The notes under the pieces are model-generated. The model saw only the letters and a list, made by a program, of their open reading frames with translations. It was not told the origin of the DNA and ran no database searches. The position numbers and the translations under genes are program-made. A stretch of 27,620 nucleotides of DNA from a virus: IMG/VR virus record IMGVR_UViG_3300017741_000037, positions 1 through 27,620 of that record. The stretch is one strand, 5' to 3'. Numbering within the stretch: position 1 is the first letter of the stretch; every line of letters starts with the position of its first letter. Positions 5,441 to 13,456 of the stretch are shown here, one piece after another.

Positions 5441-5788
5441 ATGGGACAACTAGATTCAATTGTATTTGGTGATAAAAAATTTTCTGATATTTTAGAAGAA
5501 ATTTACACAAACCAAAAGAAAAAAGAAGCACAAGTAACAGCTTTAATAGGTGAATTAAAACCTTTAGTTCAAGAAATAGGTGATGCTACTCTTATAGTTC
5601 CACTTATTAAAGAATATATGGAGATTGGTGTTAAAAATGATGAGGCCTTAATTAAAATGGCTACTATTGTTCAAAGAGTCATTAATAACAGTCAAACTGA
5701 TGATGGTAACTTTGGAATTTCTGAAGAAGAAAAAGCACAATTATTAGCTGAAATGGATAAAATACAGGCGGATAAAGAAAAAGAATAA
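5441..5788 (+). CDS. Probable virion or baseplate-associated small protein (115 aa)
   Basis: The product is 115 residues, MGQLDSIVFGDKKFSDIL to DKIQADKEKE. It is predicted almost wholly helical and acidic, with coiled-coil segments at about 20-50 and 85-115. It opens the late block under an ATATTTATAA box and is joined to the gp5-like gene by a TAATG overlap, so an assembly or chaperone role in the baseplate hub is plausible. I recall similar short proteins beginning LDSIVFGDKKFS in related phages, but no function is known to me. Confidence 0.75.
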   Translation: MGQLDSIVFGDKKFSDILEEIYTNQKKKEAQVTALIGELKPLVQEIGDATLIVPLIKEYMEIGVKNDEALIKMATIVQRVINNSQTDDGNFGISEEEKAQLLAEMDKIQADKEKE

Positions 5789-7014
5789 TGGCAAAAAGAA
5801 TAACAGGAAGTAATAAAACTAAAAGTGTTATTACATCTCTTCCAAAAGGAATATTTACTGGTAGGGTAAGAGGAATCATTTTAGATGATACAACTTATCC
5901 TGATTCTTTTAAAAACTTAGGAGATTGGTCAAGTATTGGTACTATTTTTTGGGATAAACCCACATCCCCTAATATAGGTGAAGTCAATCCAGCTTCATCA
6001 GCAACCGCTAGACCCTTATTCCCTAATGAAAAAAAATACCCTTTAGTAAATGAAATTGTTTATATAATTTCTTTACCTAATAATGACAACCAGTCCTCAC
6101 CTAATTCAATCTCATTTTATTACTTCCAATCTATCAATATTTGGACTAGTAACCACCATAATGCAATACCAAACCCTTATCAAAATACCAATCCCCCATC
6201 CCAACAACAAGATTATCAAACTACAGAAGGAGGTAACGTTAGGAGAGTAACTGATGGTGGAACTGAAATTAATTTAGGTCAAACTTTTACTGAAAAATTA
6301 AATATAAAATCAATATTACCTTATGAAGGTGATATAATTTATGAAGGTAGATGGGGTCAAAGTTTTAGATTAGGGTCAACCGTTAATAATGCTAATATTC
6401 CAAATACGTGGTCTAGTGCTGGTGAAAATGGAGATCCTATTACAATTTTAAGAAATAGTCAACATGATGATGGTAACGATCCTTGGGTACCTCAAGTTGA
6501 AGATATAAATCAAGATAAAACTAGTATTTATCTTACCTCCACTCAAAAAATCCCAATTGAAACTGCTAGTACTAATTACAAAGGGTACAGTACACCCCCT
6601 ACTTCTCCTAATGAGTTTGCAGGAGAACAGATAATTTTAAACTCAGGACGATTATTATTTAATTCAAAAAATGATTCTATATTATTAAATTCCTCAAAAA
6701 CTATTAACTTAAATTCATTAGAAGATATAGTAATAGAAACACCTAAAACTGTAATACAATCAGGAGAAATTCATTTAGGAGATAAATCATCATCTGAACC
6801 TATTATATTAGGAAATAAATTTTTAACTGATATGAGTAAATTATTAAGCCAAATAATAGCATTAAGTACAGCATTACAATCTCCTGTTGGTAGTGGTGTT
6901 CCATTTGTACCAAACGCGGCTATACCAGTACCCGCAACTCAATTACAGTTACAAGCTCAACAAATGTTAAATAGTATTGAAACATATAAATCTAAAGTAA
7001 GTACTAGTAAATAA
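5788..7014 (+). CDS. Baseplate hub/spike protein, gp5-like without a lysozyme domain
   Basis: The product is 408 residues. The N-terminal 1-110 has an OB-fold-like pattern (GIFTGRVRGIILDD, SIGTIFWDKP, ARPLFPNEKKYPLVNEIVYIISLP), as in the gp5/VgrG-type spike base. Residues about 170-200 (LPYEGDIIYEGRWGQSFRLGS) continue this domain. Residues about 285-340 show short beta repeats (ILNSGRLLFNSKNDSILLNS, INLNSLEDIVIETPKTVI, IHLGDKSS) typical of a triple-stranded beta-helix spike, followed by a helical C-terminus. T4 gp5 (575 aa) carries a lysozyme domain between these parts; none is visible here, so cell-wall digestion must be done by another protein. TAATG overlaps at both ends tie it to its neighbours. 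Confidence 0.75.
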   Translation: MAKRITGSNKTKSVITSLPKGIFTGRVRGIILDDTTYPDSFKNLGDWSSIGTIFWDKPTSPNIGEVNPASSATARPLFPNEKKYPLVNEIVYIISLPNNDNQSSPNSISFYYFQSINIWTSNHHNAIPNPYQNTNPPSQQQDYQTTEGGNVRRVTDGGTEINLGQTFTEKLNIKSILPYEGDIIYEGRWGQSFRLGSTVNNANIPNTWSSAGENGDPITILRNSQHDDGNDPWVPQVEDINQDKTSIYLTSTQKIPIETASTNYKGYSTPPTSPNEFAGEQIILNSGRLLFNSKNDSILLNSSKTINLNSLEDIVIETPKTVIQSGEIHLGDKSSSEPIILGNKFLTDMSKLLSQIIALSTALQSPVGSGVPFVPNAAIPVPATQLQLQAQQMLNSIETYKSKVSTSK

Positions 7015-9008
7015 TGGGATTAGAAAAACTCATAGTAAATCAAATTACAGGTGCAGCTAAGAATGCATTTAAAATGGATATTGTTATCGATTCAATGAAA
7101 GGTCAAGTAATTGATGTTGTAGCTGAAAAAGTAGAAGAAAAAGTCCCAGTTCCATTACCTTTTAGCACTAGAGATGTATTAAATGGTAATGCATCTTTAT
7201 CTCCAAATTTATTAACACCAGAAATTTTACAACAAGTCCCAGAAATACCTGAATCACAAAGACAAGAATTATTAACAACTTTAGATAATTTAGAGGCACA
7301 ATTAAACCAAATCATTGATACTAAAAATAAATTACAAGGTTCATTAGATACTTTAAGAAAACCAATCGAAACTTTAGAAAAGTTAGCAGATACTTTAGGA
7401 AAAGTAATTCCAACTTTAAAGGGGGTTGTATTAATTATTAGAAACTTACCTCTTCCCACTGCAGTACCTCCAGGTATAGGTTTACCTGCTACTGTTCTTA
7501 ATAATTTCTCAAATACCCTAGATGTATTAAAAGTAGTTATCGATAAATTAGATGGTCCTGTTTCTGTAGTTTCATTAGGGGTAGAACAGATTTCAAAAGT
7601 AATTACTCCTCTTTTAGGTAAAATTAAACTCTTAGATCCTATTTTTATACAATCACAACAAATTATTATTTTTATAAGATCTTTATTACTTTATGGTCCT
7701 TTAGCAACTCAACAAGATATAAATTCTGTAGCCTCAGATGTAAATGGTAGAGCTACTGCTATAATAGATGCAGCACCTGGCCCATTAAATTCATCTTCAG
7801 GAGGAGAGTGGAGGTTAGTTTCCCCTATTGGTGGTGTTTCTACCCCACCTTCTACACCACCCCCAACACCTACATCTCCCTTTACAGCTGATAATGGTTA
7901 TATTTATGAATGGTTTGCAAACGATAAAGCTTATAGTGATTTCTTATTAGGGTTACTAACACCTCCGGTTGTAGGTGATGGTTTAATATACAGAGGATAT
8001 CAATTAACTATTGAATATGATGGTGATAATAAATATCCATTTCCTGCAAGAAGAATAGTTGCTAATTTTACCCTAACAGAATCAGATATTAACCCAAATG
8101 ACCCCGATACTAATTTTGCATTAAGACTCTTAGGAAGTACAGTATACAATCTCCCAGATGAAGATTATTCTTTTTCATCTTCAGTTCAAGTATTGATAAG
8201 TGAAGCATATTATGAAATAGATAGATTTATTGATGGTAAACAATCAATTCAAAAATTAATAAATGATGAGTATATATTTGATTCTAATGGTATAGCTATA
8301 GGTAGAATTCCTCGTAGACCAGGATTTACTTTCCCTCCATCAATAGTCCAACCAACTAACATAGTTTCACTTCCAACTTCAGGAGTACCTTCTGGTGGTA
8401 CTGTAAATTCAAATATTGAGGCAACAGCAAATTTATCATCAGATAGTAGGGTATCTAATTTACAAGCTTTTGAAGGAGGAATTGCTATAGATGCTGTAAT
8501 TAAAGGAGGTATGAACCCAGGATTACCATCATTCAAACCATCCTCTAGACCTAGAATTTTTCAAACTTATATTGATAGATTTCCTAATGATACTTTCCTA
8601 CAAGAATATGGAGGTTTTTTTATTATAATAGAATCAGGACTTGATACCACTACAGGTGGAGGATCTGCACCTGTAAGTGTAGCTACAAATCCTAATCAAG
8701 GTTCTAGTAGAAATATTACTGCAGGAAGAAATAATACAACAGCTTCAGGAGGTAAAGGTTCAAGTAATGGTTCGGGTAATACACCACCACCTCCACCTCC
8801 AAACCCATTTGCACCTTTCACCACTCCTGGTACTATGATTAATGAGATTAAACTTTACGCAGTTCCTAACACTAACCCTGTAGTTATACGAACATATAAA
8901 TGGAATGGTAATAAATGGAACTTAATATCAACTTCAGGTGGAACCGGAGGGGGTAAAGGTGGTGGAGGAGGTAGTCCTGGTGGTGGAGGATTTGGTGGGG
9001 GTTACTAA
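7014..9008 (+). CDS. Large probable baseplate/tail protein with Pro-rich linkers and Gly-rich C-terminus (664 aa)
   Basis: Residues 1-260 are mostly helical with heptad spacing (LDNLEAQLNQIIDTKNKLQG, LEKLADTLGKVIPTLKG) and several amphipathic or hydrophobic helices. A Pro/Thr linker (STPPSTPPPTPTSP, about 276-289) leads to a globular domain (about 295-420) with beta-strand patterns. Later come a Ser/Gly/Asn-rich stretch, a PPPPPP run, a small beta domain (MINEIKLYAVPNTNPVVIRTYKWNGNKW) and a final Gly-rich tail ending GGGGFGGGY. Such mosaic architecture fits an extended virion component. The Gly-rich end recalls receptor-binding adhesins such as T4 gp38, by composition only. It shares a TAATG junction with the spike gene. 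I cannot name a T4 counterpart. Confidence 0.7.
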   Translation: MGLEKLIVNQITGAAKNAFKMDIVIDSMKGQVIDVVAEKVEEKVPVPLPFSTRDVLNGNASLSPNLLTPEILQQVPEIPESQRQELLTTLDNLEAQLNQIIDTKNKLQGSLDTLRKPIETLEKLADTLGKVIPTLKGVVLIIRNLPLPTAVPPGIGLPATVLNNFSNTLDVLKVVIDKLDGPVSVVSLGVEQISKVITPLLGKIKLLDPIFIQSQQIIIFIRSLLLYGPLATQQDINSVASDVNGRATAIIDAAPGPLNSSSGGEWRLVSPIGGVSTPPSTPPPTPTSPFTADNGYIYEWFANDKAYSDFLLGLLTPPVVGDGLIYRGYQLTIEYDGDNKYPFPARRIVANFTLTESDINPNDPDTNFALRLLGSTVYNLPDEDYSFSSSVQVLISEAYYEIDRFIDGKQSIQKLINDEYIFDSNGIAIGRIPRRPGFTFPPSIVQPTNIVSLPTSGVPSGGTVNSNIEATANLSSDSRVSNLQAFEGGIAIDAVIKGGMNPGLPSFKPSSRPRIFQTYIDRFPNDTFLQEYGGFFIIIESGLDTTTGGGSAPVSVATNPNQGSSRNITAGRNNTTASGGKGSSNGSGNTPPPPPPNPFAPFTTPGTMINEIKLYAVPNTNPVVIRTYKWNGNKWNLISTSGGTGGGKGGGGGSPGGGGFGGGY

Positions 9009-9014
9009 AAAAAC

Positions 9015-9052
9015 TTGGATATGCAAATAATTTTTTGTATCATAATATCCAA
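9015..9052 (+). terminator. Inverted repeat, possible terminator
   Basis: TTGGATAT (9015-9022) and ATATCCAA (9045-9052) are a perfect 8-bp inverted repeat around 22 nt. Inside it GCAAA can also pair with TTTGT around an AT-rich loop. It lies between the 664-aa gene stop (9008) and the glycosyltransferase start (9066). No good U tract follows, so an intrinsic terminator or an operator are both possible. Confidence 0.35.
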
Positions 9053-9065
9053 AATCTATTAAACC

Positions 9066-9704
9066 ATGAGTTCTCAAATTCCAAAAATTATTCATCAAAT
9101 ATGGGTAGGTGATAATCCTATTCCGGATCATTGTAAGGAATTTCATTTAAAAATGAAACAAATGCATCCTGATTGGGAGGTAAATTTATGGGGGAATGAA
9201 ATATTTACTACTTACTATTCTAATGATCCATTTTTATCCAACTATAGAAAAAATGTTGAATTATATAAATGGGCTTTTATATGTGATAGAATTAGATTGT
9301 TATTATTAAGAGATTATGGTGGGGTTTATGTTGATATAGATGCTGAACCTATTAGATCATTTAATAATATTTTATCTAAATTAGAACCACATCATACATT
9401 CTTTTCAGGTATGAAACCAACCCAAGAAAATAATACTTTAATAGATTGTACTGTTTATGGGTCAATCCCAAATTCAAGAGCAGTTAATTTATGTTTAGAA
9501 ACGTATGATGATATAAATTGGGCTAACGGGTGTAAGATGTTTAGTGATGCTTTAATAGCGCATATGGACACTGATATAGCGTTATTTAACTATAAATACT
9601 TTTATAACTGGGAACGAAATGATCCCCACACAATAGTTTTACATGATGTTGAAGAAACCCGACTTTTTAGTTGGTTAGATAATGAAGAAGACAAAAACTG
9701 GTAA
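9066..9704 (+). CDS. Glycosyltransferase, GT32/OCH1-like (DXD type)
   Basis: The product is 212 residues. The N-terminus IPKIIHQIWVGDNPIPDHCKE is the hallmark start of the GT32-type (OCH1/capsular polysaccharide) sugar transferase family. ELYKWAFICDRIRLLLLRDYGG leads into the DXD-type motif VYVDIDAEP (D94 and D96), which binds a nucleotide-sugar through a divalent metal. There is no signal peptide or membrane helix. The gene is inserted between virion genes and is flanked by an inverted repeat upstream and a late box downstream. It may glycosylate a virion protein, or alter host surface sugars late in infection. Family assignment is confident; acceptor and sugar are unknown. Confidence 0.87.
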   Translation: MSSQIPKIIHQIWVGDNPIPDHCKEFHLKMKQMHPDWEVNLWGNEIFTTYYSNDPFLSNYRKNVELYKWAFICDRIRLLLLRDYGGVYVDIDAEPIRSFNNILSKLEPHHTFFSGMKPTQENNTLIDCTVYGSIPNSRAVNLCLETYDDINWANGCKMFSDALIAHMDTDIALFNYKYFYNWERNDPHTIVLHDVEETRLFSWLDNEEDKNW

Positions 9705-9743
9705 TATTATCTATTACCTTTATACAAAAAAACAACTAATTTA

Positions 9744-9753
9744 ATATTTATAA
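9744..9753 (+). promoter_or_regulatory. Candidate late promoter box (ATATTTATAA)
   Basis: An exact copy of the box ends 6 nt before ATG 9760. It would restart transcription for the gp25-gp6 part of the baseplate cluster after the glycosyltransferase gene. If transcription begins about 6 nt downstream, as at T4 late promoters, the mRNA would be almost leaderless. Confidence 0.55.
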
Positions 9754-9759
9754 CAAAAA

Positions 9760-10107
9760 ATGAAATCAAGCGAATTGAAAAATATGATAAAGGAGGCCGT
9801 AAAAGAGGCAATTCAAGAAGAATTAAAAGATATTCTTTTAGAAGCTGTTAAAGCCCCAAAAGCATCTACTGTAGCAGTTGTACAAGAATCAGTTTCTCAA
9901 CCCCAACCACCTTCACCCCAAACCCAAATGAGTGCTGAACAAAAGAGAGCAGCATATCAAAATATTTTAGGTGAAATGGGTGGCACAATGACAACTAATA
10001 ATGTACCTCAAAAATTCAATCCAGCAGGTGGAGATTCAATTAATGGATCATTACCCCCAGGAGAAGTAAATATGTCTCAAATCGCAGGTTTAATGGGAAA
10101 AAAATAA
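9760..10107 (+). CDS. Small helical, Pro/Gln-rich protein upstream of gp25 (115 aa)
   Basis: The product is 115 residues. Residues 1-31 form an amphipathic helix (LKNMIKEAVKEAIQEELKDILLEAV). A Pro/Gln-rich linker (about 45-58) follows, and the C-terminal half is Gly/Asn/Met-rich (ILGEMGGTMTTNN, GLMGKK). It is probably partly disordered. It heads the gp25-gp6 unit, 5 nt upstream of gp25, which suggests a role as a virion or assembly factor. No family is recognised. Confidence 0.7.
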   Translation: MKSSELKNMIKEAVKEAIQEELKDILLEAVKAPKASTVAVVQESVSQPQPPSPQTQMSAEQKRAAYQNILGEMGGTMTTNNVPQKFNPAGGDSINGSLPPGEVNMSQIAGLMGKK

Positions 10108-10112
10108 TTTAA

Positions 10113-10520
10113 ATGGCTCAAATAATAGCAAATAAAGTCCCGATTGATTCTAACCCCCGAAAAGCGGTTGGGTTTGGGTTTCCTTTAGATGGTGATGCTG
10201 TTTTTATACCTACATATACTACTAGGGAACAAACAAAAGCAAATTTAATTAATTATTTATTAACTAACACCGGGGAAAGAGTATTTAATCCTAGTTATGG
10301 TGCTAATTTAAGAGCTCAAATTTTTGAAGGACTTAACGACGATAATCTTGTAACTTTAGAAGATGTAATTGTACAAGCTATAAATGATCGATTCCCAAAT
10401 ATAGAAGTCGAACAGATAAAATTTGATCCTGATCCTGATAACAATACTTTATTTTTTACATTAACATACCAGATAGCATTATTATCAGGTACAGATGAAA
10501 TAAATATACAACTTACATAA
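10113..10520 (+). CDS. 25: Baseplate wedge protein gp25 (GPW/gp25 family)
   Basis: The product is 135 residues, close to T4 gp25 (132 aa). It has the GPW/gp25 fold pattern: a beta strand and loop (FPLDGDAVFIPTYTT), a helix (EQTKANLINYLLTNTGERVFNPSYGANLRAQIFE) holding the conserved GER-x-x-x-P-x-YG-x-x-L signature, then ITIEVEQIK-type strands (FPNIEVEQIKFDPDPDN) and a final strand pair. In contractile tails gp25 links the wedge to the sheath and triggers sheath assembly. It lies directly upstream of gp6, the usual order in many contractile systems. Confidence 0.93.
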   Translation: MAQIIANKVPIDSNPRKAVGFGFPLDGDAVFIPTYTTREQTKANLINYLLTNTGERVFNPSYGANLRAQIFEGLNDDNLVTLEDVIVQAINDRFPNIEVEQIKFDPDPDNNTLFFTLTYQIALLSGTDEINIQLT

Positions 10521-10522
10521 TA

Positions 10523-12385
10523 ATGGCTGAATTAAAAAGAGATATAAGATATATTGATAGAAATTTTAATGATTTTAGAAATACATTAATTAATTACTCT
10601 CAAACATACTTCCCAGATACTTACAATGATTTTACTCCTGATTCTACAGGGATGTTATTTATTGAAATGGCTTCTTATGTGGGGGATGTTTTATCATTTT
10701 ATTTAGATAACCAAGTACAAGAAACATTTATCCAATATGCTCGTGAAACCGAGAATTTGTTTAATATGGCTTATATGTTAGGTTATGAACCTAAAGTAAC
10801 CACAGCAGCAAGCGTTAATATTGATTTCTACCAACAACTCCCAGCAAAACTAAGTGGTAGTGTTACAGTCCCTGATTTTGATTATGCTTTACAAGTTCCA
10901 GAAAATACTACAATTTCATCAGTTAATAATGAGGAATTTATTATTGAAGATGTGATAGATTTTTCATCTTCAAGTTCATTAGATCCATCAACAATTACTG
11001 TATATCAACTTTCAGGAACAACCCCTACAACATATTTAATTAAAAAAACACGTAAAGCAATATCAGCTACAATTAACACTTCTACTTTTAATTTTACATC
11101 ACCAGTCAGATTTGATACTCGTAGTATAAACGATTCAAATATTATAGGAATTTTAGATTGTTTCGATTCTGATGGGAATGAATGGTATGAAGTTCCTAAT
11201 TTAGCTCAAGAAAATGTATATGATACTATTAGAAACACTAATACCAATGACCCAAATGTTCCTGATGATGGTAGTGGAAATGACGTCCCATACCTTTTAC
11301 AACTAAAATCAGTACAAAGAAGATTTGCTGCTAGATTTGTAAATAATAACTCATTACAATTACAGTTTGGTGCTGGTAGTTTTGGGGATAATGATGAAGA
11401 AATTATTCCTAACCCTGATAATGTAGGATTGGGTTTACCATTTGAAAGAGATCAATTAACAACAGCATTCTCACCTTTAAATTTTGTATTTACAAATACC
11501 TACGGTATAGCACCTTCAAATACAACCCTAACAATAAGATATTTAACTGGTGGTGGTATTAATTCTAATGTTAATGCTAATACCTTAACAACAGTTGATG
11601 ATACTAATGTAACTTTTGTAAAAGAAAATCTTAACCCTGCATTAGCTAATACTATATTTAACTCTCTAGCAACAAATAACCCTGTGGCAGCTGATGGAGG
11701 TCAAGATGGAGATACAACAGAAGAATTAAGACAAAATGCTTTAGGTAATTACCAAACCCAGTTAAGAACAGTAACTAAAGAAGATTATCTAATTAGAGCA
11801 TTATCTATGCCCTCTAATTTAGGAGTTGTAGCAATGGCATATGCTGAACCTGTTAAAGTAAGTGAATACGAAACAGGTACTTTACCTTCAATATTAGATT
11901 TATATGTTTTATCCTATGATATTAATAAAAAACTAAAAACAGCATCCTCAATTTTAAAACAAAATTTAAAAACATATCTTTCTGAATATAGAATGATAAA
12001 TGATGCTATTAATATTAAAGATGCTTTTATTATTAATATTGGAATTGAGTTTGATATAGTAGTAAGACCTAATTATAATAATAATGAAACTTTAACTAAA
12101 TGTATTGAAGCTTTAACCAATTACTTTAATATAGAAAATTGGCAAATAAACCAACCAATAATCCTTCCAGAATTAAGCATTCTTTTAGATAAAATTGAAG
12201 GTGTTCAAACTGTTAAAAATTTAAAAATAGATAATTTAGCAGGTACTACTTTAGGGTATAGTGAATATGCTTATGATGTTGTAGGGGCTACAATTAATGA
12301 TGTAGTTTACCCATCAATAGATCCTATGGTATTTGAAGTCAAAACCCCAGGTACCGATATTAAAGGTAGAGTAGTACCACTATAA
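10523..12385 (+). CDS. 6: Baseplate wedge protein gp6 (baseplate-J-like)
   Basis: The product is 620 residues; T4 gp6 is 660. The N-terminal segment DIRYIDRNFNDFRNTLINYSQTYFPDTYNDFTPDSTGMLFIEMASYVGDVLSFYLDNQ (split here in prose: IDRNF, FPDTYNDF, TGMLFIEMASYVGDVLSFYLD) is the conserved gp6 opening. The middle has beta-rich domains (LQLQFGAGSFGDNDEE). The C-terminal half carries the baseplate-J-like core (RTVTKEDYLIRALSMPS, YVLSYDINKKLKTASSILKQ). gp6 forms the inner ring that joins baseplate wedges. It starts 2 nt after the gp25 stop. Confidence 0.93.
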   Translation: MAELKRDIRYIDRNFNDFRNTLINYSQTYFPDTYNDFTPDSTGMLFIEMASYVGDVLSFYLDNQVQETFIQYARETENLFNMAYMLGYEPKVTTAASVNIDFYQQLPAKLSGSVTVPDFDYALQVPENTTISSVNNEEFIIEDVIDFSSSSSLDPSTITVYQLSGTTPTTYLIKKTRKAISATINTSTFNFTSPVRFDTRSINDSNIIGILDCFDSDGNEWYEVPNLAQENVYDTIRNTNTNDPNVPDDGSGNDVPYLLQLKSVQRRFAARFVNNNSLQLQFGAGSFGDNDEEIIPNPDNVGLGLPFERDQLTTAFSPLNFVFTNTYGIAPSNTTLTIRYLTGGGINSNVNANTLTTVDDTNVTFVKENLNPALANTIFNSLATNNPVAADGGQDGDTTEELRQNALGNYQTQLRTVTKEDYLIRALSMPSNLGVVAMAYAEPVKVSEYETGTLPSILDLYVLSYDINKKLKTASSILKQNLKTYLSEYRMINDAINIKDAFIINIGIEFDIVVRPNYNNNETLTKCIEALTNYFNIENWQINQPIILPELSILLDKIEGVQTVKNLKIDNLAGTTLGYSEYAYDVVGATINDVVYPSIDPMVFEVKTPGTDIKGRVVPL

Positions 12386-12398
12386 TAAAAAAATAAAA

Positions 12399-13454
12399 AT
12401 GGCAGTATATAAACTTTTCCCAACAAAAGATGCTTCACTTTATAGTGAATTTCCTAGTACTAATACTGGTTTAGATCAGATATTAGAAGCTTCTACTTAT
12501 CTAAAAGAAGGTGTACCTTACGTTAGTAGATATTTAATAGAATTTTCAACAACAGAAATCCAAGATATACTTAATAATAAAGTAGGTTCCTCATCTTTTG
12601 CTACTTATCTAAGAAATTATTCAGCTCTAGTAACTAGTTTAAATACAGATTCAAAATTAGAAGTTAAAACAGTATCTGGAAGTTGGGATATGGGAACTGG
12701 AGTATTAGGTTACCAACCTGCAGTTGAAAATGGATGTAGTTGGGTATGGAGAAGTTACTCAGGTTCAAATGCTTGGGTATCTACTGGAAGTGATTCATAT
12801 GCTAACCCAGTTTACTCACAATCATTTAGTTATGGAAGTACAACGGATATAAATGTAGATGTTACACCATCCATATTATCTTGGTATAGCGGTTCAATTC
12901 CAAATGATGGTTTTTTAGTTAAGCAACCTGATGCTGTTGAATTTGTTCAAAATCCAAATGTTGTAACTACATTTAAGTATTTTTCAATTGATACAAATAC
13001 AATATACCCACCATCATTAGAATTTAAATGGGATGATTATACTTTTAGTACTGGCTCATCCACTAATAAAATATTGGAATCTGCTGAGACTTTTATGTCA
13101 GTTTATAATAATGAAGGTACATACTATTCTCAAAGTGTAGCTAGAATGAGATTAGCTGCTATTCCAAAGTACCCATTACAAACATTTAGTACAGCATCTG
13201 AATGGACTACAAATTTCTACTTACCAGAAAATGTATCTACTTATGCAATTAAAGATACAACAACAAACGAATTTGTAGTCGATTTTGATTCTAATTATAC
13301 AAAAATTAGTGCAGATTACTCATCAAGTTATTTTGATGTTTATATGAATGGTTTAGAACCTGAAAGATACTATACAATTCTTATTAAGACTATATTAGAT
13401 GGTACTACAAAAGTGTTTGATGAAGATATAATGTTTAAAGTAGTTAACGGTTAA
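12399..13454 (+). CDS. Virion protein with DNRLRE-like N-terminal domain (351 aa)
   Basis: The product is 351 residues. The start YKLFPTKDASLYSEFPSTNTGLDQILEAS has the 'KDA-x-x-(Y/S)-x-N-x-G' pattern of DNRLRE-type beta-sandwich domains, and residues 1-220 keep that style (SRYLIEFS, KLEVKTVSGSWDMGTG, DVTPSILSWYSGSIPNDGFLVK). The C-terminal 120 residues look like one or two further beta domains (YPLQTFSTASEWTTNFYLPE; PERYYTILIKTI). The position after gp6, in a late unit, indicates a baseplate or tail-fibre attachment component. The T4 counterpart is not obvious. Confidence 0.75.
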   Translation: MAVYKLFPTKDASLYSEFPSTNTGLDQILEASTYLKEGVPYVSRYLIEFSTTEIQDILNNKVGSSSFATYLRNYSALVTSLNTDSKLEVKTVSGSWDMGTGVLGYQPAVENGCSWVWRSYSGSNAWVSTGSDSYANPVYSQSFSYGSTTDINVDVTPSILSWYSGSIPNDGFLVKQPDAVEFVQNPNVVTTFKYFSIDTNTIYPPSLEFKWDDYTFSTGSSTNKILESAETFMSVYNNEGTYYSQSVARMRLAAIPKYPLQTFSTASEWTTNFYLPENVSTYAIKDTTTNEFVVDFDSNYTKISADYSSSYFDVYMNGLEPERYYTILIKTILDGTTKVFDEDIMFKVVNG

Positions 13455-13456
13455 TT

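Noticed and set aside
7103-7459. Minus-strand frame of 118 codons opposite the 664-aa gene
   Set aside because: All convincing genes are on the + strand, the product is low-complexity and the opposite strand encodes a clear protein.
8249-8536. Minus-strand frame of 95 codons
   Set aside because: Antisense shadow of the 664-aa gene without a plausible start context.
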